Assembly (NCBI GenBank): GCA_019633425.1
Contig: WSUB01000049.1
Coordinates: 124,001-188,000, forward strand
DNA: 64,000 nucleotides
Source of the DNA: Tulasnella sp. 424
Lineage: Eukaryota > Basidiomycota > Agaricomycetes > Cantharellales > Tulasnellaceae
Reading direction: 5' to 3'
Of this stretch, positions 1 to 10,770 are shown piece by piece (within the stretch, counting starts at the first letter, position 1; each line of letters begins with the position of its first letter). The translations under genes were made by a program, and so were the position numbers. The notes beneath the pieces were generated by a model, which worked only from the letters and a program-made list of their open reading frames with translations, was not told the origin of the DNA and ran no database searches.

Positions 1-200
1 CAAAATTAGGCGCGGGTCGTCGTTCAACGGCTTACGAGCATTGAGCTCGTCCAACCTCTTGATATATCTGCAAGAAATACAAAAAAATCACAGTCCAACT
101 TATTCATTCAACTAGCGTATGTACGACTTACTTTGACAACTCTTGCCCTCTCCACCCAACCCACCCCACACGCTACTGACACCCATCCCTCTCTACAGCA
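1..200. repeat. Duplicated eIF4G upstream region (copy 1)
   Basis: This stretch matches 15122-15326, the 5' flank of the intact eIF4G gene, with small indels. Shared landmarks include GGTCGTCGTTCAAC, CCAACTTATTCATTCAACTA and the C-rich run just before the start codon. The duplication that made the first eIF4G copy therefore included the promoter and leader. The left boundary lies outside the window. Confidence 0.8.
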
Positions 201-3200
201 ATGAGCGAGCCCTCTTCAGTAGCTACCCAGAAGCCTTCCTCAAATACGAGTGCCTGGGCCAACGGTCCTCCATCTGTCAGTCCCTCTCCTTCCCCTCCTC
301 CACCACACCGGTCTCTAACATACCCACCCACCCCCGCAAGTCCAGCGTTCTTGCACCAGCAGCTTCCGTCAAAGATAGCGTGAGCGTCCCGAGGGGCATC
401 GTCTCCTCTTCCTCCTCTCATAGATCTTGTAAGTCTTGGAGTCGCTCTCTCTGTCCCCCTTGCGATCGATGTATTTCGGATCCGACTGACTGTTCCACAC
501 CCCACAAAAATCCCCCTCCTCCTCCGTCCTCTCCCTCCCCCCTTCCGTGTCTCTCTTTGTACACGCAGCTGGCATCAACTTTGGGATTATCGATGTAAAC
601 GGTTCTTCCGGCCCTTCAGCGGCGGCATCGGCTGCCACAGCAGCGCCGCCTGTCGTGAACGGTTCCGCGGGAACCCCGCCTTCGTCCAAGGACGCCCAAG
701 CCATACCCCCGCCGTCGACTAGCGAATTGATCTCCCGCGCAACCTCTGGAAGCAACATGTTCTCCCTTCTTGGAGCCGGTGGTGCTGAAGCCGTGGAGAT
801 GTCTCAAACCGGATCGCAGCGTGGTGGCCGTAACGCACAAGAACAAGGTCCCGATGGATGGAACGTCGCTGGCCCCACACCCGTTCGAGCAGTTTCTGCC
901 AAGGCTGTCGATCTCAGCAACTTTGGCAAGTTCACCGCCAACTCAGGTCCTCTCAAGACCATGGGCCCGTCGAGCAGGTTCAAGAAGGACAGCAGGGGCC
1001 GTGATACTCCCCCGCCGTCGACGACCGGATCCATCTCCCGCGCAACCTCTGGAAGCAACATGTTTTCCCTTGTTGGAGCCGGTGGTGCTGAAGCTGTGGA
1101 TGCCATGCCGAAGAGGACTCCACCTGGAACCACTCGCAAGCCGAGCATTGATCAAGCACCGCAGGCCCCGCCTGACACGCAACGCGGTAGAGCGCGGAAC
1201 GATACGCTCAAGCCCAATGCATCTCGGCTGTCTCAACAGCAGCAGCAACAGCAACAGGCCCTCAGGGGGCTCGAGCCGGTTGCGGCCTTGCAACATTTGG
1301 ATAACCGATGGGATCGGAACAGGATCCGGGTGGATGAGAACTCGCTCGAGTTTGTGGAGCGAAAGGTCAAAGGACTGTTGAAAAGGTTGACGCTGGAGAA
1401 CTTTGATTCGGTCTCGAACCAGATCATCAGCTGGGCGAACAAGTCGGAGAACGAAAAGAACAGCGCGACGATGATCTTGGTCACCAAGCTCGTCTTTGAA
1501 AAAGCCACCGACGAGGCACATCGGTCCGAGATGTACGCGCGGTTGTGCAGGAAGATGATGGAGCGGATCTCTGTCAACGTTCAAGATGATAGCATCCGAA
1601 ACATCGATGGTGAACCGGTCGTTGGTGGTCATTTGTTCCGCAAGTACCTGCTCAACCGATGCCAGGAGGACTTTGAGCGTGGTTGGTCCCAGAAGGAGTC
1701 CGCACAGGCTGCAGCTGCTCTCAAGGCCGCAGACGACAAGGCCGCAGCAGAGGCTGCCTCGAAGGCTAGTGGCGGCGAGGACAACGAGCCCGTGTTGTAC
1801 TCGGACGAATACTACGCCCTCCTCAAAGCCAAGCGTCAAGGTCTCGGTCTCGTCCGCTTCATCGGCGAGCTGTTCAAGTTGCAAATGCTTACGGAGCGTA
1901 TCATGCACGAGTGCATCAAGAAGCTCCTGTCCAAGATCGACAATCCCGAAGAGGAGGAGATCGAGAGTTTGTGCGAGCTGTTGATGACTGTTGGTCAAGC
2001 TCTTGATACGCCCAAGGCGAAAGGCCATATGGATATCTACTTTGGGAGGATGCAGATGTTGGCGGAGCATCCGAACATCGCGTCGAGGATCCGGTACATG
2101 CTTTTGGTGAGTTTAAGGACTTTGAGAGTTTGTTTATGGGTTAGGGCTGACGATTCTTTTTCTGCGTAGGATGTTATCGAGCTCAGAGGGCGCAGTTGGA
2201 GACTGAGGAATGCAGCTGCATTGGGTCCCTCTACGATTGCACAAGTTTGCGAGCAGGTACGTATGAAGTGACAAGATCGTATGGGGGTGTCATTGACGTT
2301 TTATTGTGTGTTCCGATGTCTCGAACCGGATTGCAGTGTGGTGGTCGTAATGCACAAGAACAAGGTCCCGATGGATGGAACGTCGCTGGCCCCACACCCG
2401 TTCGCGCAGTCCCTGCCAAGGCTGGCGATCGACTCGAGCAGGAGAAGGGAGGACCTCGTAAGAAAGAAGCGAAAAAGGTCAAGCGCGAGGAGAGACTGCG
2501 CCTGGAAGAGGAGAAGAAGCGGCAAAAAGAAGAGGCCAGGAAAGAGAATGAGGGAGAAGAGCGTCTCGAGAAAGAAGCAGAAGAGTGCGAACGCAAGGAA
2601 AAGGAAGAGCGAGGACGCGAGGAGCGCTTAGGGGCCGAAACGAAAGCCAGAGCTGGGGCAGAAGAGAAAATTCGCAAGGAAGTTGAAGAGGCCGTCGCTC
2701 GGCTCGTAGCTGAAGCTAAGGCTAAAGAACGAGAGGAGAAGGAGAAAGAAAAGCCTCAAGCTCCGTCGCTCTTTCGTACCGCCTCTGCTTCGGGCGTTGC
2801 CAACCCTGCCTCTGTGTCGCCGAAACCTGGATCCACGTCTCTTCCTACCAAGCCGATCCTTCCTCCGATCACCACGGGTGGCGATAGGCCGCGGATGCAA
2901 CGACCTGCTCCTGGACCGCTCGAACTTTCTTCGATTCTGCACTGGGCTCCTCCTACGGCCGGTTCGCCGAGTGCTTTGGCCTCAGCGAGGAAGATCGATG
3001 ATTTGGACAACGTGACGTATCCTGAAGGTATCAAGACTCCTTCTATGGAGTTGAAGCCCGAGGGCGACAAGTACAAGTGTGTCATCGTGCTTTTGATGAG
3101 GCTTGGGTTCGGGTGCTTATCACCTTGGTCTTTGCAACGTTTGGTCCTGTAGGTACGATCGCGACTTCCTGCTGCAGCTCATTGCGATTTGCAAGGACAA

Positions 3201-3441
3201 GCTCGACGAGCTCGACAACCTCAGCAGCCTCGACACCGTTGAAATCGAGCGCGGTACTGGAGGCGATGATAACAGCGGCCCTTCCTTCGGATATACCGGT
3301 CGTAATAACTATAACTACACTCTTAAGCATACCTCGCTCTTGGCGATGGTGCTATTTGTTCTTGCGCTTTCCACGATCCCTCCACTCTTCCGATTGTCCC
3401 CCCTTTTTACGATCCCATCTCCGTCCCTTTTCACTAAATGA
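201..3441 (+). pseudogene. Scrambled second copy of eIF4G (translation initiation factor 4G), probably a pseudogene
   Basis: The copy matches the intact eIF4G at 15327-20758, but its pieces are reordered. About 201-710 matches the N-terminus, about 711-797 matches part of the last exon, about 797-1180 matches an overlapping piece of the last exon, about 1181-2256 matches the MIF4G exon and the next small exon, about 2310-2430 matches the last exon again, and about 2432-3300 matches the charged coiled coil plus the eIF4E-binding exon. The tail to the TGA at 3441 is unrelated. Exon 1 is one base shorter than its counterpart near 290-300, which breaks the frame. The splice acceptor and first codons of the last exon are missing after 2256. 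A long frame (547-2169) still encodes an undamaged MIF4G region and then runs into an intron. The intron before the YDRDFLL eIF4E-binding motif keeps its GT and AG (about 3079-3152). It is most likely a pseudogene. A shortened MIF4G protein from an internal start cannot be excluded. Confidence 0.85.
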
Positions 3442-4500
3442 TGATATATTGCGTATTTTATTTCACTCATTCTTCGTTTGTGTTTCCCCCCCACTTTGAC
3501 CCCATCTCCCTTTTTATTTTACGCTTTGGCCTTTCGTAACCCATCCTTCCCCTAACTCCTGCTGTCGTAGCGAAGCAAGGCATGTCTAGTCCTCAGTATC
3601 CGTGTGTGCAACCTGAGTGGTCTCCTTCCGTGCAGGATCCTCAAATACATCAAGATCCTCATCAACAGGACCCCTGTCAACATTATGGATGATAGGCACT
3701 TTTATAATACTTTGGACTCGAATATGTGTACCCTGCAATAATACTTCATGACAATTTCACCCAAAAAGGGTCAAACTACAGTACGGAACGTTTCTCCGAT
3801 ATGCACATCGTGTGCATAATATTTTACCTGCAGAATGAGAGAACGTACAACTAAAAGGAAAAGGAGCGCCCTTTTGTGTTCGTTGTGGGTGTCTGAGTCA
3901 TCTCATTTGGATAGGCAGAAGGGTAAGCGTGAATTTCGGGGATGCACCAATCAGGGATCGTCCAACTCATGCCTCAATGTTTACATGAGCGATATTCGTG
4001 GACCGGCATCAACTTTATACTAAATTTCAGTGGGTCTTTCGTATCTAGACTCATTCTGAATATGACAGAGACCTGTTTCGACTCTAAGTCATGATTGCTC
4101 TAGTACGGACGAATTACTACCTGTTCCATGAACCGGCTCTTCCCCTTTGGACTCCCTTGATAGTTATAAGGCTTACTTTCCCATAGTAAAGGTGTTGAAC
4201 ATCATGGAGGTATCTAGGTTACCCTGACTAGAGTAACCTCACCCCCTTGACCGCAATCCCAAAGCATATAGTAGTTCTCCCATCTAATCTCGCCAGACAT
4301 TCCGTTTCGTTTAGCTTCTAGGGTTCTCCCAAGCGAAATACTGAGTCAGTCTGATCTGGTCAGACAACATGCTAAATCTCGGGCCAGTCAGATTCTAAAA
4401 TAGTTAGCTGTGCCTTCTCTTTCCCGGTGCGAGCTGCTCAATCCAACGAGCATGTCAGGACGGAGTTGGATAACAGTGAGGAGAAAACCTGGCTGGACCG
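3442..4500. other. Intergenic; holds first copy of a three-copy dispersed repeat
   Basis: No gene is supported here. The part at about 3780-3975 is related to 9270-9330 and 14680-14850, sharing GTACGGAACGT then a purine-rich stretch and GGGATCGTCCAACTCATGCC. The rest (3442-3780 and 3975-4500) shows only short open frames and no recognisable similarity inside the window. Confidence 0.5.
3780..3975. repeat. Dispersed repeat copy 1 of 3
   Basis: This begins with GTACGGAACGTTTCTCCGA and ends near GTCCAACTCATGCC. It aligns over its length with 14680-14850 and over its first part with 9270-9330. The three copies flank the two tandem blocks, so this looks like the unit edge of the tandem duplication, or an old mobile-element remnant. 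I see no terminal inverted repeats. Confidence 0.6.
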
Positions 4501-4879
4501 AACGGCGAAGTGAAGCCTACGAATCCCACAAGCAAAAGAATTTATTTTTATGCCGCGACGAGTTTAGTCACAGCCGAATGAACCTGCTGGAGAGCGTTTT
4601 TGTCAGGTATGTTTTGGCGAGTCGGAAACGATGCTATTGGGCTTGTTGGCCTAGTGTTAGCCAGAGTAGTATTGCTGCTATTGACCGTCTATCAAGGATC
4701 TGAGGGAGAGCCATGCATTCGGATTCGCTGGGCGACGTGATTTATTTCAATTCGTTGCCGCGACTCACTGCTGACGCCTGCGCGGGCAAGGAAAGGCCAA
4801 TCTTGGAAAGTAGCGCCTGTCGCGTTGGTAATGATGAGTGTGGCAAGCGTCGTGGTCTTGGCTTTGGTCATCGGCTTTA

Positions 4880-4955
4880 AAAATGACGGAGGTGAGCAAG
4901 CTGTGGCTGGATAAGGCGAGCGCCAGAGGTTCGAATCCTGGTCTCTCTATTTCCC
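4880..4955 (+). other. tRNA-like remnant with A-box-like and B-box sequences
   Basis: The stretch has an A-box-like GTGGCTGGATAAGGCG followed closely by AGGTTCGAATCC, a perfect B-box/T-loop. Only about ten bases separate them, so there is no room for an anticodon arm, and I cannot pair an acceptor stem. It resembles a decayed tRNA (Leu/Ser-like D arm) or tRNA-derived element. A second copy lies at 10635-10705. It is not a functional tRNA by this evidence. Confidence 0.35.
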
Positions 4956-5021
4956 CCAACCTCGTCGCAACCACTTGCCACTTCCTCGACGCTCTTCGCT
5001 GCGGTTCTCGTTACCTTTATC

Positions 5022-7402
5022 ATGAGATTTATTACCATCATCGTTCTTGTTCTTGCCTACGGGCCAGCCATTTTTGATCTTGCCGTAACCGGTCGAAGGG
5101 GTAAGGATATACTGCTTCCCTTCGTTCCCCGACCCTCTCTGATTTTCCCCTCTTACAGTCCACCGACCCACCCAAACATCGACCACGGACTGGGCCTTGG
5201 CCCAGTTCTACACCTCGCACATAGGCAAGTCGAGCCTTGCCGTTCCTCCAACCGGTTTGGCGGGTGCAGTGATCACCTCTGACCACAACAATCAGGGTAA
5301 GTTTCCATTTTCGGTGCAGCTTCCTCGATCGCTCGTTTCTCGCTCTCTCCCGGCGATCACCGCTGACTCTCTGCGTGCTCTCGATCGAAAGATTTCGATG
5401 TAGACTCGGCGGTTTCGATCTGGACCACAGTCCACGTCACCTCACGTCGTGCACTCGCCAACGTCGGCAGCTTCGTCAACAGCTTCAACCATCCTCGACT
5501 TGACCGGCAATGGCGCTACATCCGTGGCTGGTGGCAGTTCAACTCCGGGAGGGTTATCGACGAAGGCCTCACTGTCTGCATCGACTTCCTTCCATTCCTG
5601 GCCGTGATATTGACCATCTGGAAGAAACGAGCTACCGAAGAGCTTGCCAGATTCGTCGGTCGACAACTTCTGGGTGCCCCGACCACGTGTACTGGAGTTG
5701 TCACCGTCTTTGAGGAGCTTCGCTCAGGACAAGAGGTAAATTATTATTTTTCGGCTCTCCCGGTCTCCTAGTTCACTGAATACCTTGTCGGATTGTTTCT
5801 CCAGCAGGTTCCAGGAGCAGCGACCGTGTCTAGCGATACTGTCAGCGTCTCGAATGCGCATGGCTCGGGCCCAAAAGTAAATTACTCTCTTGACTTTTTG
5901 TGCGAAATGGCTTACTCATTGATTCTATTTAGGGCCCAAACTCTCGACGAATCATCGTCGATACGCTTTTGGTTTTTCTGGGCGGGTTTGTCGTCATCCA
6001 CTACGAGGCGGTCGATGATCGTGCCTTCTGGACCATCACCATCATCCTCAATCCTGAACCAAGCTCTTCCTCGGCCGTTGCCCGACGTACGGACAACATC
6101 TACCGGGTAGTCTATAAGCGCACCGTAACCCTCCCCACCCGTGGTTTGATCGAGGCTGGCCCCCCAGTTGTTCGTCGCGGAGGGGAACCACTACCCTCAC
6201 ACGAGCCGGTCGCCCGACCAAACGTCTCCCCGAGGCGACGGCCAGGATCTACCTCCTCTTTCTTCACCACTATCCACTCGCTAGAAGGGGTCCTCGTGAT
6301 GGCTTGTTCCTCCACCGGCAAGGGCCTTCACTGGTCCATTCAATTTCACCCCTTCCAACACTACCACATCTCCCATCATACCAACAACAACCACGACAAA
6401 GAGGAGTTGGTTCAAGCGGACGCTGGCATCCCTCTCCCAGACTCACCGGAGCTCCATGGCCTTGACCGCTCGACTCGCAGCCTCGACCTCTATCAGTACA
6501 TCGCCGGGTTATCCCACCAATTCCTCAGTCATCGTGCGATGTTGGTCCGCCCCCTACTTCCGGAAGAGGTAAATGTAATTCGGGCGGAATTGCGGCCGCG
6601 GTTGCGCAACTTGGGGGAACGGGCTCGGGAGCGTCGCGGTCTAGAGGAGTCGATTCAAGGTACGGCTTTGGGTATTGAGCCTGAAGCCCAGGTGGTCATG
6701 GCTCCGTCAGTGGACTCCGACGGGAATGAAGGCGATGAAGCCGAGGAGGAGGAAACCGAAGGCAACGATCTCGTGGAACCCGCCTTGGTCCCTCTTCCGC
6801 CCTCTCGACCCGCCTCTCCACAGGCTAAAGACCTAGCCGAAGAGGAGCTCCTCCGAGCGGATTTCTTCCCTCTCGCCGACTCTCGCCCCAACTCTCCCAA
6901 ACCCCAAGCCCTTGACCGCTCAGCCCGCAGGTCGGACCTCTATCAGTACATCACCGCGTTATCCCGTCAGTACCTCAATCTTCGCGCGACGCTGGTCAGG
7001 CCCCTACTTCCGGGAGAGGCTAGAGCAGTTCGGGCGGAATTGCGGCCGCGGCTGGGCAGCTTGGAGGAACGGGCTTGCGAGCGTCGCGGTCTTCCGACGT
7101 TTACCTCGGTTACTGCGACGGAGCTCGAGGGGCAGGTCAATGAGCAGGAGATAGTAGAGCAGGGCCAGGAGGAGGAGGTCGGCGGGCAGATTCACGAGGT
7201 GGAGGTAGACGGACAGGTCCATGAGGAGGAGGCAGACGGGCAGGTCAATGACGAGGAGGTGGGTGGGCAAGTCAATGACGAGGAAGCAGACCTATCCCGC
7301 AACAGGAAGAAGCCTCATCGTGGAGGAAAGAAGACTCGTACGAGGAAACAAAAGCACCAGACGAACAAAGAGGAAGAGGCTGATCCCGCCAGAGAGCATT
7401 AA
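5022..7402 (+). CDS. Unrecognised multi-pass membrane protein, copy A (695 aa)
   Basis: Five exons fit splice signals and phase: 5022-5100, 5159-5296, 5404-5735, 5808-5876 and 5933-7402. I do not recognise the family. Visible features are an N-terminal hydrophobic segment (residues about 2-24), a second one ending in IWKKR (about 130-146), a third (about 213-228), and a long hydrophilic tail. The tail has two related segments of about 70 residues (about 381-450 and 531-600), each starting LDRS and containing DLYQYI, then VRPLLP and ELRPRL. Residues about 605-675 form an acidic tandem repeat built on GQVxDEEVxG, followed by a basic RKKPHRGGKKTRTRK stretch. The paralogue at 10771 lacks the acidic and basic part. 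Conservation of the frame between copies, with different non-coding drift, supports a real gene. The function is unknown. Confidence 0.8.
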
Positions 7403-9260
7403 GACGTTGGTGAGTATTTCATCGCTCATTCATTTGTTGGCCCCAAGCACTGGCATCTGACTAGCTCATTGTTTAGCGTCGGTCAAGGACCCCTGTGCCA
7501 CTTTCTACCCAACATACCCTCTTCCCAATCAACACCATTTCCAACCCGTCTCGCCCTTCCAGCTCGACCCACCCGATCCAAGGTAGAATCCAACGAAGCC
7601 AAACCGAACAACGGAGCAACGCCATCCTCACTTCTCACAGGAAAACCATTAACCCGGCTCTCCGGGTGATGGGAACATCCAGTCGGTAAGTTGTTTTTTA
7701 CCTTCGCCTGATCGAAGCCCCCAGTACAGCGTTCCAGAGCGTAACACGTAGCGGCGAGTGCGGAGGATGAAGAGTCCGAGGGACGGAGGAAAGAAATCCT
7801 CCTCACCCCTCAAGGACTCCATCGTTCCGCACTTGCGAGCAGTTACGGCGCATTCTGAAGTCGCTGACTGTGGATGAGGTATTTCGGACGTCATTTTCCA
7901 TCGGGAAGAGGCCTTCGGAACGACCTTGGCGCGCGTTCGTCTGTTGGCTATTCGTAAATGCGAGTAGGACGGACGGACGTTCCCTGCCATGTGTAGCGGG
8001 GATAACCCCCATGGTATGGTGAGATCAGACGGGCTGGATGTTCTTTTCTTCGTGAGTCTCGGTGAGTTTTGGCTGTTTGTTTTTTTGGTCTGGGACGGCT
8101 TTCGTCTGGACCCGCTTTTGGATTGGGAGGCGAACGGTGGGTAGGGCCTTTCTGGCTGGGATTGGCACTCGTTTTCAATCGGGTCGGGGTTCCTTGAACC
8201 GCATACGTCAATGCTCCTTTTGCTTGGTGCGCTCTTACTCGGTTTTCCTCTTTCTTTCATCCGCATTGGGTTGAGGCTGTTGTCCGCGTCGTTTGTGTCT
8301 CCAATTGCAGCGCTGTAGTCTTGTCCTGGTCTGGCTCTTGTCTTGTCTGCGTGTAAATAGAAGAATTTATTCTCCGGTTTTCATTTCCCAGAAGTCCACA
8401 GCGCACACGTCCTAATTAGAGAATTACGGAAGGACCTAAGATAGATCATCCAAGAACGTCTCAAGAGGCTCGCCGACGCCCATCACGCGAAAAACACACG
8501 AGGCGATAGGCGCCTAAATTCCAACTCGAAGCGGTGAAGGCGAGGTTGGTGCCTGGAGAGTGCGCAGGGGAGGGATTAATAGGCTATTCGGTTGGTGGGC
8601 GAAAAGAAGACTGCTGTCGGGATGGACATGCCAGCCTTGCTCGGAGGATACATAAAAAGCCCGCATGGAAGGAGTCCTCTGTGGACACACCCACCTTGCG
8701 TCCTCACGTCGCATCTGAGACAGTCGTAGCGCTCATTGACATTTTATGACTCATTCCGAGCGATTAAACGCGATAATGAAAATAGGAAGGCGAGAATAGC
8801 CTTCCGGCTTCTTCTCAAACGGATTGGGAAGTAGTTGATGAAGAGTCAAGAATCCACGGATCTGATCGACGGTATATGAATACTTTTGGAATGAGAGTCG
8901 GAGAAAAGAATAGCTGCTAGAACGGCCAGTGCGCATGCTCAGGCGCTTCACCGTGACTGCGGAGATAACCGCCAGGAATATGCCGCGGTCGTCTCCCGCG
9001 ATAAAAGTCATTCTCCGCAAACTATGACACATGGAGGAACAGAATGTTCTCAACAAGACCATTGGATTTTCCTTGTACATGAAAAAGGACCGCAATTATG
9101 CTTTGAGGGAGTTAGCTGCGCGGTAGACTCGAGCTACTGTGCGACGTCACGGTCGTTGTGGGGATGTAGGATATGCTGCACTCGGCCATCAAAAGAGGAC
9201 TGCTGGAACATTCGAGACTTTGGATTAGACACGCGTTTATGATTAAGAGCTTCTCCAGTG
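7403..9260. other. 3' flank of block A, probably non-coding
   Basis: The sequence just after the stop shows GTGAGT at 7412 and TTTAG at 7476, compatible with an intron in the 3' UTR, and the same signals occur after the copy-B gene. Further on, open frames exist (for example minus strand 7649-8266), but the aligned block-B segment breaks them, so they are not conserved as protein. I see no gene here. Confidence 0.5.
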
Positions 9261-9269
9261 AGAATTAAC

Positions 9270-9330
9270 GACTGTGCGGAACGTGTCTCTGATACACCGC
9301 GTGTATAATATTTTATCTCGCTGCATGAGA
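9270..9330. repeat. Dispersed repeat copy 2 of 3 (short)
   Basis: The sequence GTGCGGAACGTGTCTCTGATAC to CATGAGAGAACC matches the left end of the repeats at 3780 and 14680. It lies at the junction between tandem blocks A and B. Confidence 0.55.
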
Positions 9331-9359
9331 GAACCAGCTTCTCCGCCAGCTGCAACATT

Positions 9360-10310
9360 CGCTCCTATTCTTGAAGCGAGCGTGGCACCTGCGAGTTGGA
9401 ACGCATGGGTCAATCGCTATACTGATCCCAAGACGTTGGTGGGGCCGCAGTCCGGGATCACCACTGCGCTTTTGTACACTCCAAGTTGGTCACAACTTAT
9501 GACACCCTTACTTGCGGAGGGTTAGGGACCACCCGAATCACGACCATTACTACATCGACTCCAAGAGCCACGACCGCCCGCTCGACGACTATTAGCACTA
9601 CTACGAACGTTCCCACTACTCGTTCAACGGTGACTACCGCTTGTATCAACATGGCACACTCTAACTATGGCAGGGACCTGAGATGTCAACCTGAAGAGAT
9701 TAAGCTAGGATGTAATCAACTCCGAATTCTTTGAGACCATCTAAGCCTTGCTATAATCAAAGCCTGAGCAGATCAAGCTTGTGTAGGCATCGATATAATT
9801 GAGGCCTGGCGTCTGTGCGACGAGGTTTCGGAACCAACGGTCAGAAAGAAAGCCCAAACTCTATTTGGCTCCACTGAGTCAACTCATAAAAGGTTCGAGC
9901 TCCTGGTAGGTAAATCCTTCGTTACACGAGAGACTCAGATGCTGTACCTATATCTTCCTCTTTTGAGGACCCGCTGTCGAGGACAGCGGGGGCGCGGCAT
10001 CTCTGATAGCATGAGCTATAGCCCCTGGCCTATTTTTCTAGCTGTCTTCTTCAATCCTGCTCAGTCACTAGTCCATCGACTTTCTTATACCTTTTTGGTT
10101 CGTTTCTAAATTATGACCAACACCACCCCAAGAACACTCAGTACGGGTATTGTCGTCAAGTCCAAGCATTTGCTTCGGAAGCTGGGCTCCTCCAGCGCTA
10201 CATTATCCTGCATCATTCTTCCAACGAGACCAATCTTCTGAGCTACATGGGGCTCTAAGCTATTGGTCTACGCTTCGTGACGTTTTCGAGGTGCTCTATT
10301 CGCTTGATAT
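9360..10310. other. Block-specific insert with a threonine-rich open frame
   Basis: This segment has no counterpart in the other block. An open frame at 9486-9734 (GTG start) encodes a threonine-rich stretch with ITTITTSTPRATT-like sequence, typical of low-complexity linkers in fungal secreted or wall proteins. The preceding frame (9274-9525) has PASWNAWVNRYTDP, which could be part of the same broken gene. There is no signal peptide and no complete structure. It could be a gene fragment or a chance frame. Confidence 0.25.
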
Positions 10311-10634
10311 ACCCAGGATCGGGGACGACGTCAATGAACCCCACTCGCAAAAGAATTTATGGTTATGCCCCGACGAGTTTGGTCACAACCGAATGAAGCT
10401 GCTATAGAGCGTTTCTGTCACGGATAGCTAGTCGTCCATCACGGATTTGAGGGAGAGTCACGCATTCGGATTTGCTGGGTGACACGATTTATGTTAACTC
10501 GTTGCCGCGACTGACTGATGACGCCGGGGCGGGCAAGTAAAGGCCAATCTTGAAAAGTAGCGCCTGTTGTGTTGGTAATGATGAGGTTGGAAATGCGTCA
10601 TGGTCTTGGCTTTGGTCATCGGCTTTAAAAATGA

Positions 10635-10705
10635 CGGAGGTGAGCAAGCTGTGGCGGGATAAGGCGAGCGCGAGAGGTTCGAATCCTCGTCCCTCTATTT
10701 CCCCC
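10635..10705 (+). other. tRNA-like remnant, second copy
   Basis: This is the same element as at 4880-4955, with GTGGCGGGATAAGGCG followed by AGGTTCGAATCC. It again lacks an anticodon arm. It sits about 65 bp upstream of the membrane-protein gene start, in the same relative place as copy 1. Confidence 0.35.
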
Positions 10706-10770
10706 CGGCCTCGTCGCAATCACTTGCCACTTCCTCGACGCTCTTCGCTGCAATTCTCGTTGCCTTTATC

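Larger units (their letters stand above)
4500..9260. repeat. Tandem duplicated block A (about 4.7 kb)
   Basis: The block matches block B (about 10310-14700) in the same orientation. The match starts near CAAAAGAATTTAT (4531 and 10338) and runs through the membrane-protein gene, its 3' flank and a shared segment with GTTGATGAAGAGTCAAGAATCC (8838 and 14317). Introns and non-coding flanks are conserved too, so this is a DNA-level duplication. Block A carries about 240 bp of extra coding sequence near 7115-7390 that block B lacks. Confidence 0.85.

Noticed and set aside
943..2070. Minus-strand open frame of 375 codons
   Set aside because: It is antisense to the MIF4G region. The same shadow frame appears opposite the intact eIF4G (18516-19472), as expected from the codon bias of the sense gene.
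4880..4955. Functional tRNA gene
   Set aside because: There is a good B box but no anticodon arm and no pairable acceptor stem, so it is kept only as a tRNA-like remnant.
7649..8266. Minus-strand frame of 205 codons downstream of the copy-A membrane gene
   Set aside because: The aligned DNA in block B (13080-13700) carries frame-breaking indels, so the reading frame is not conserved.
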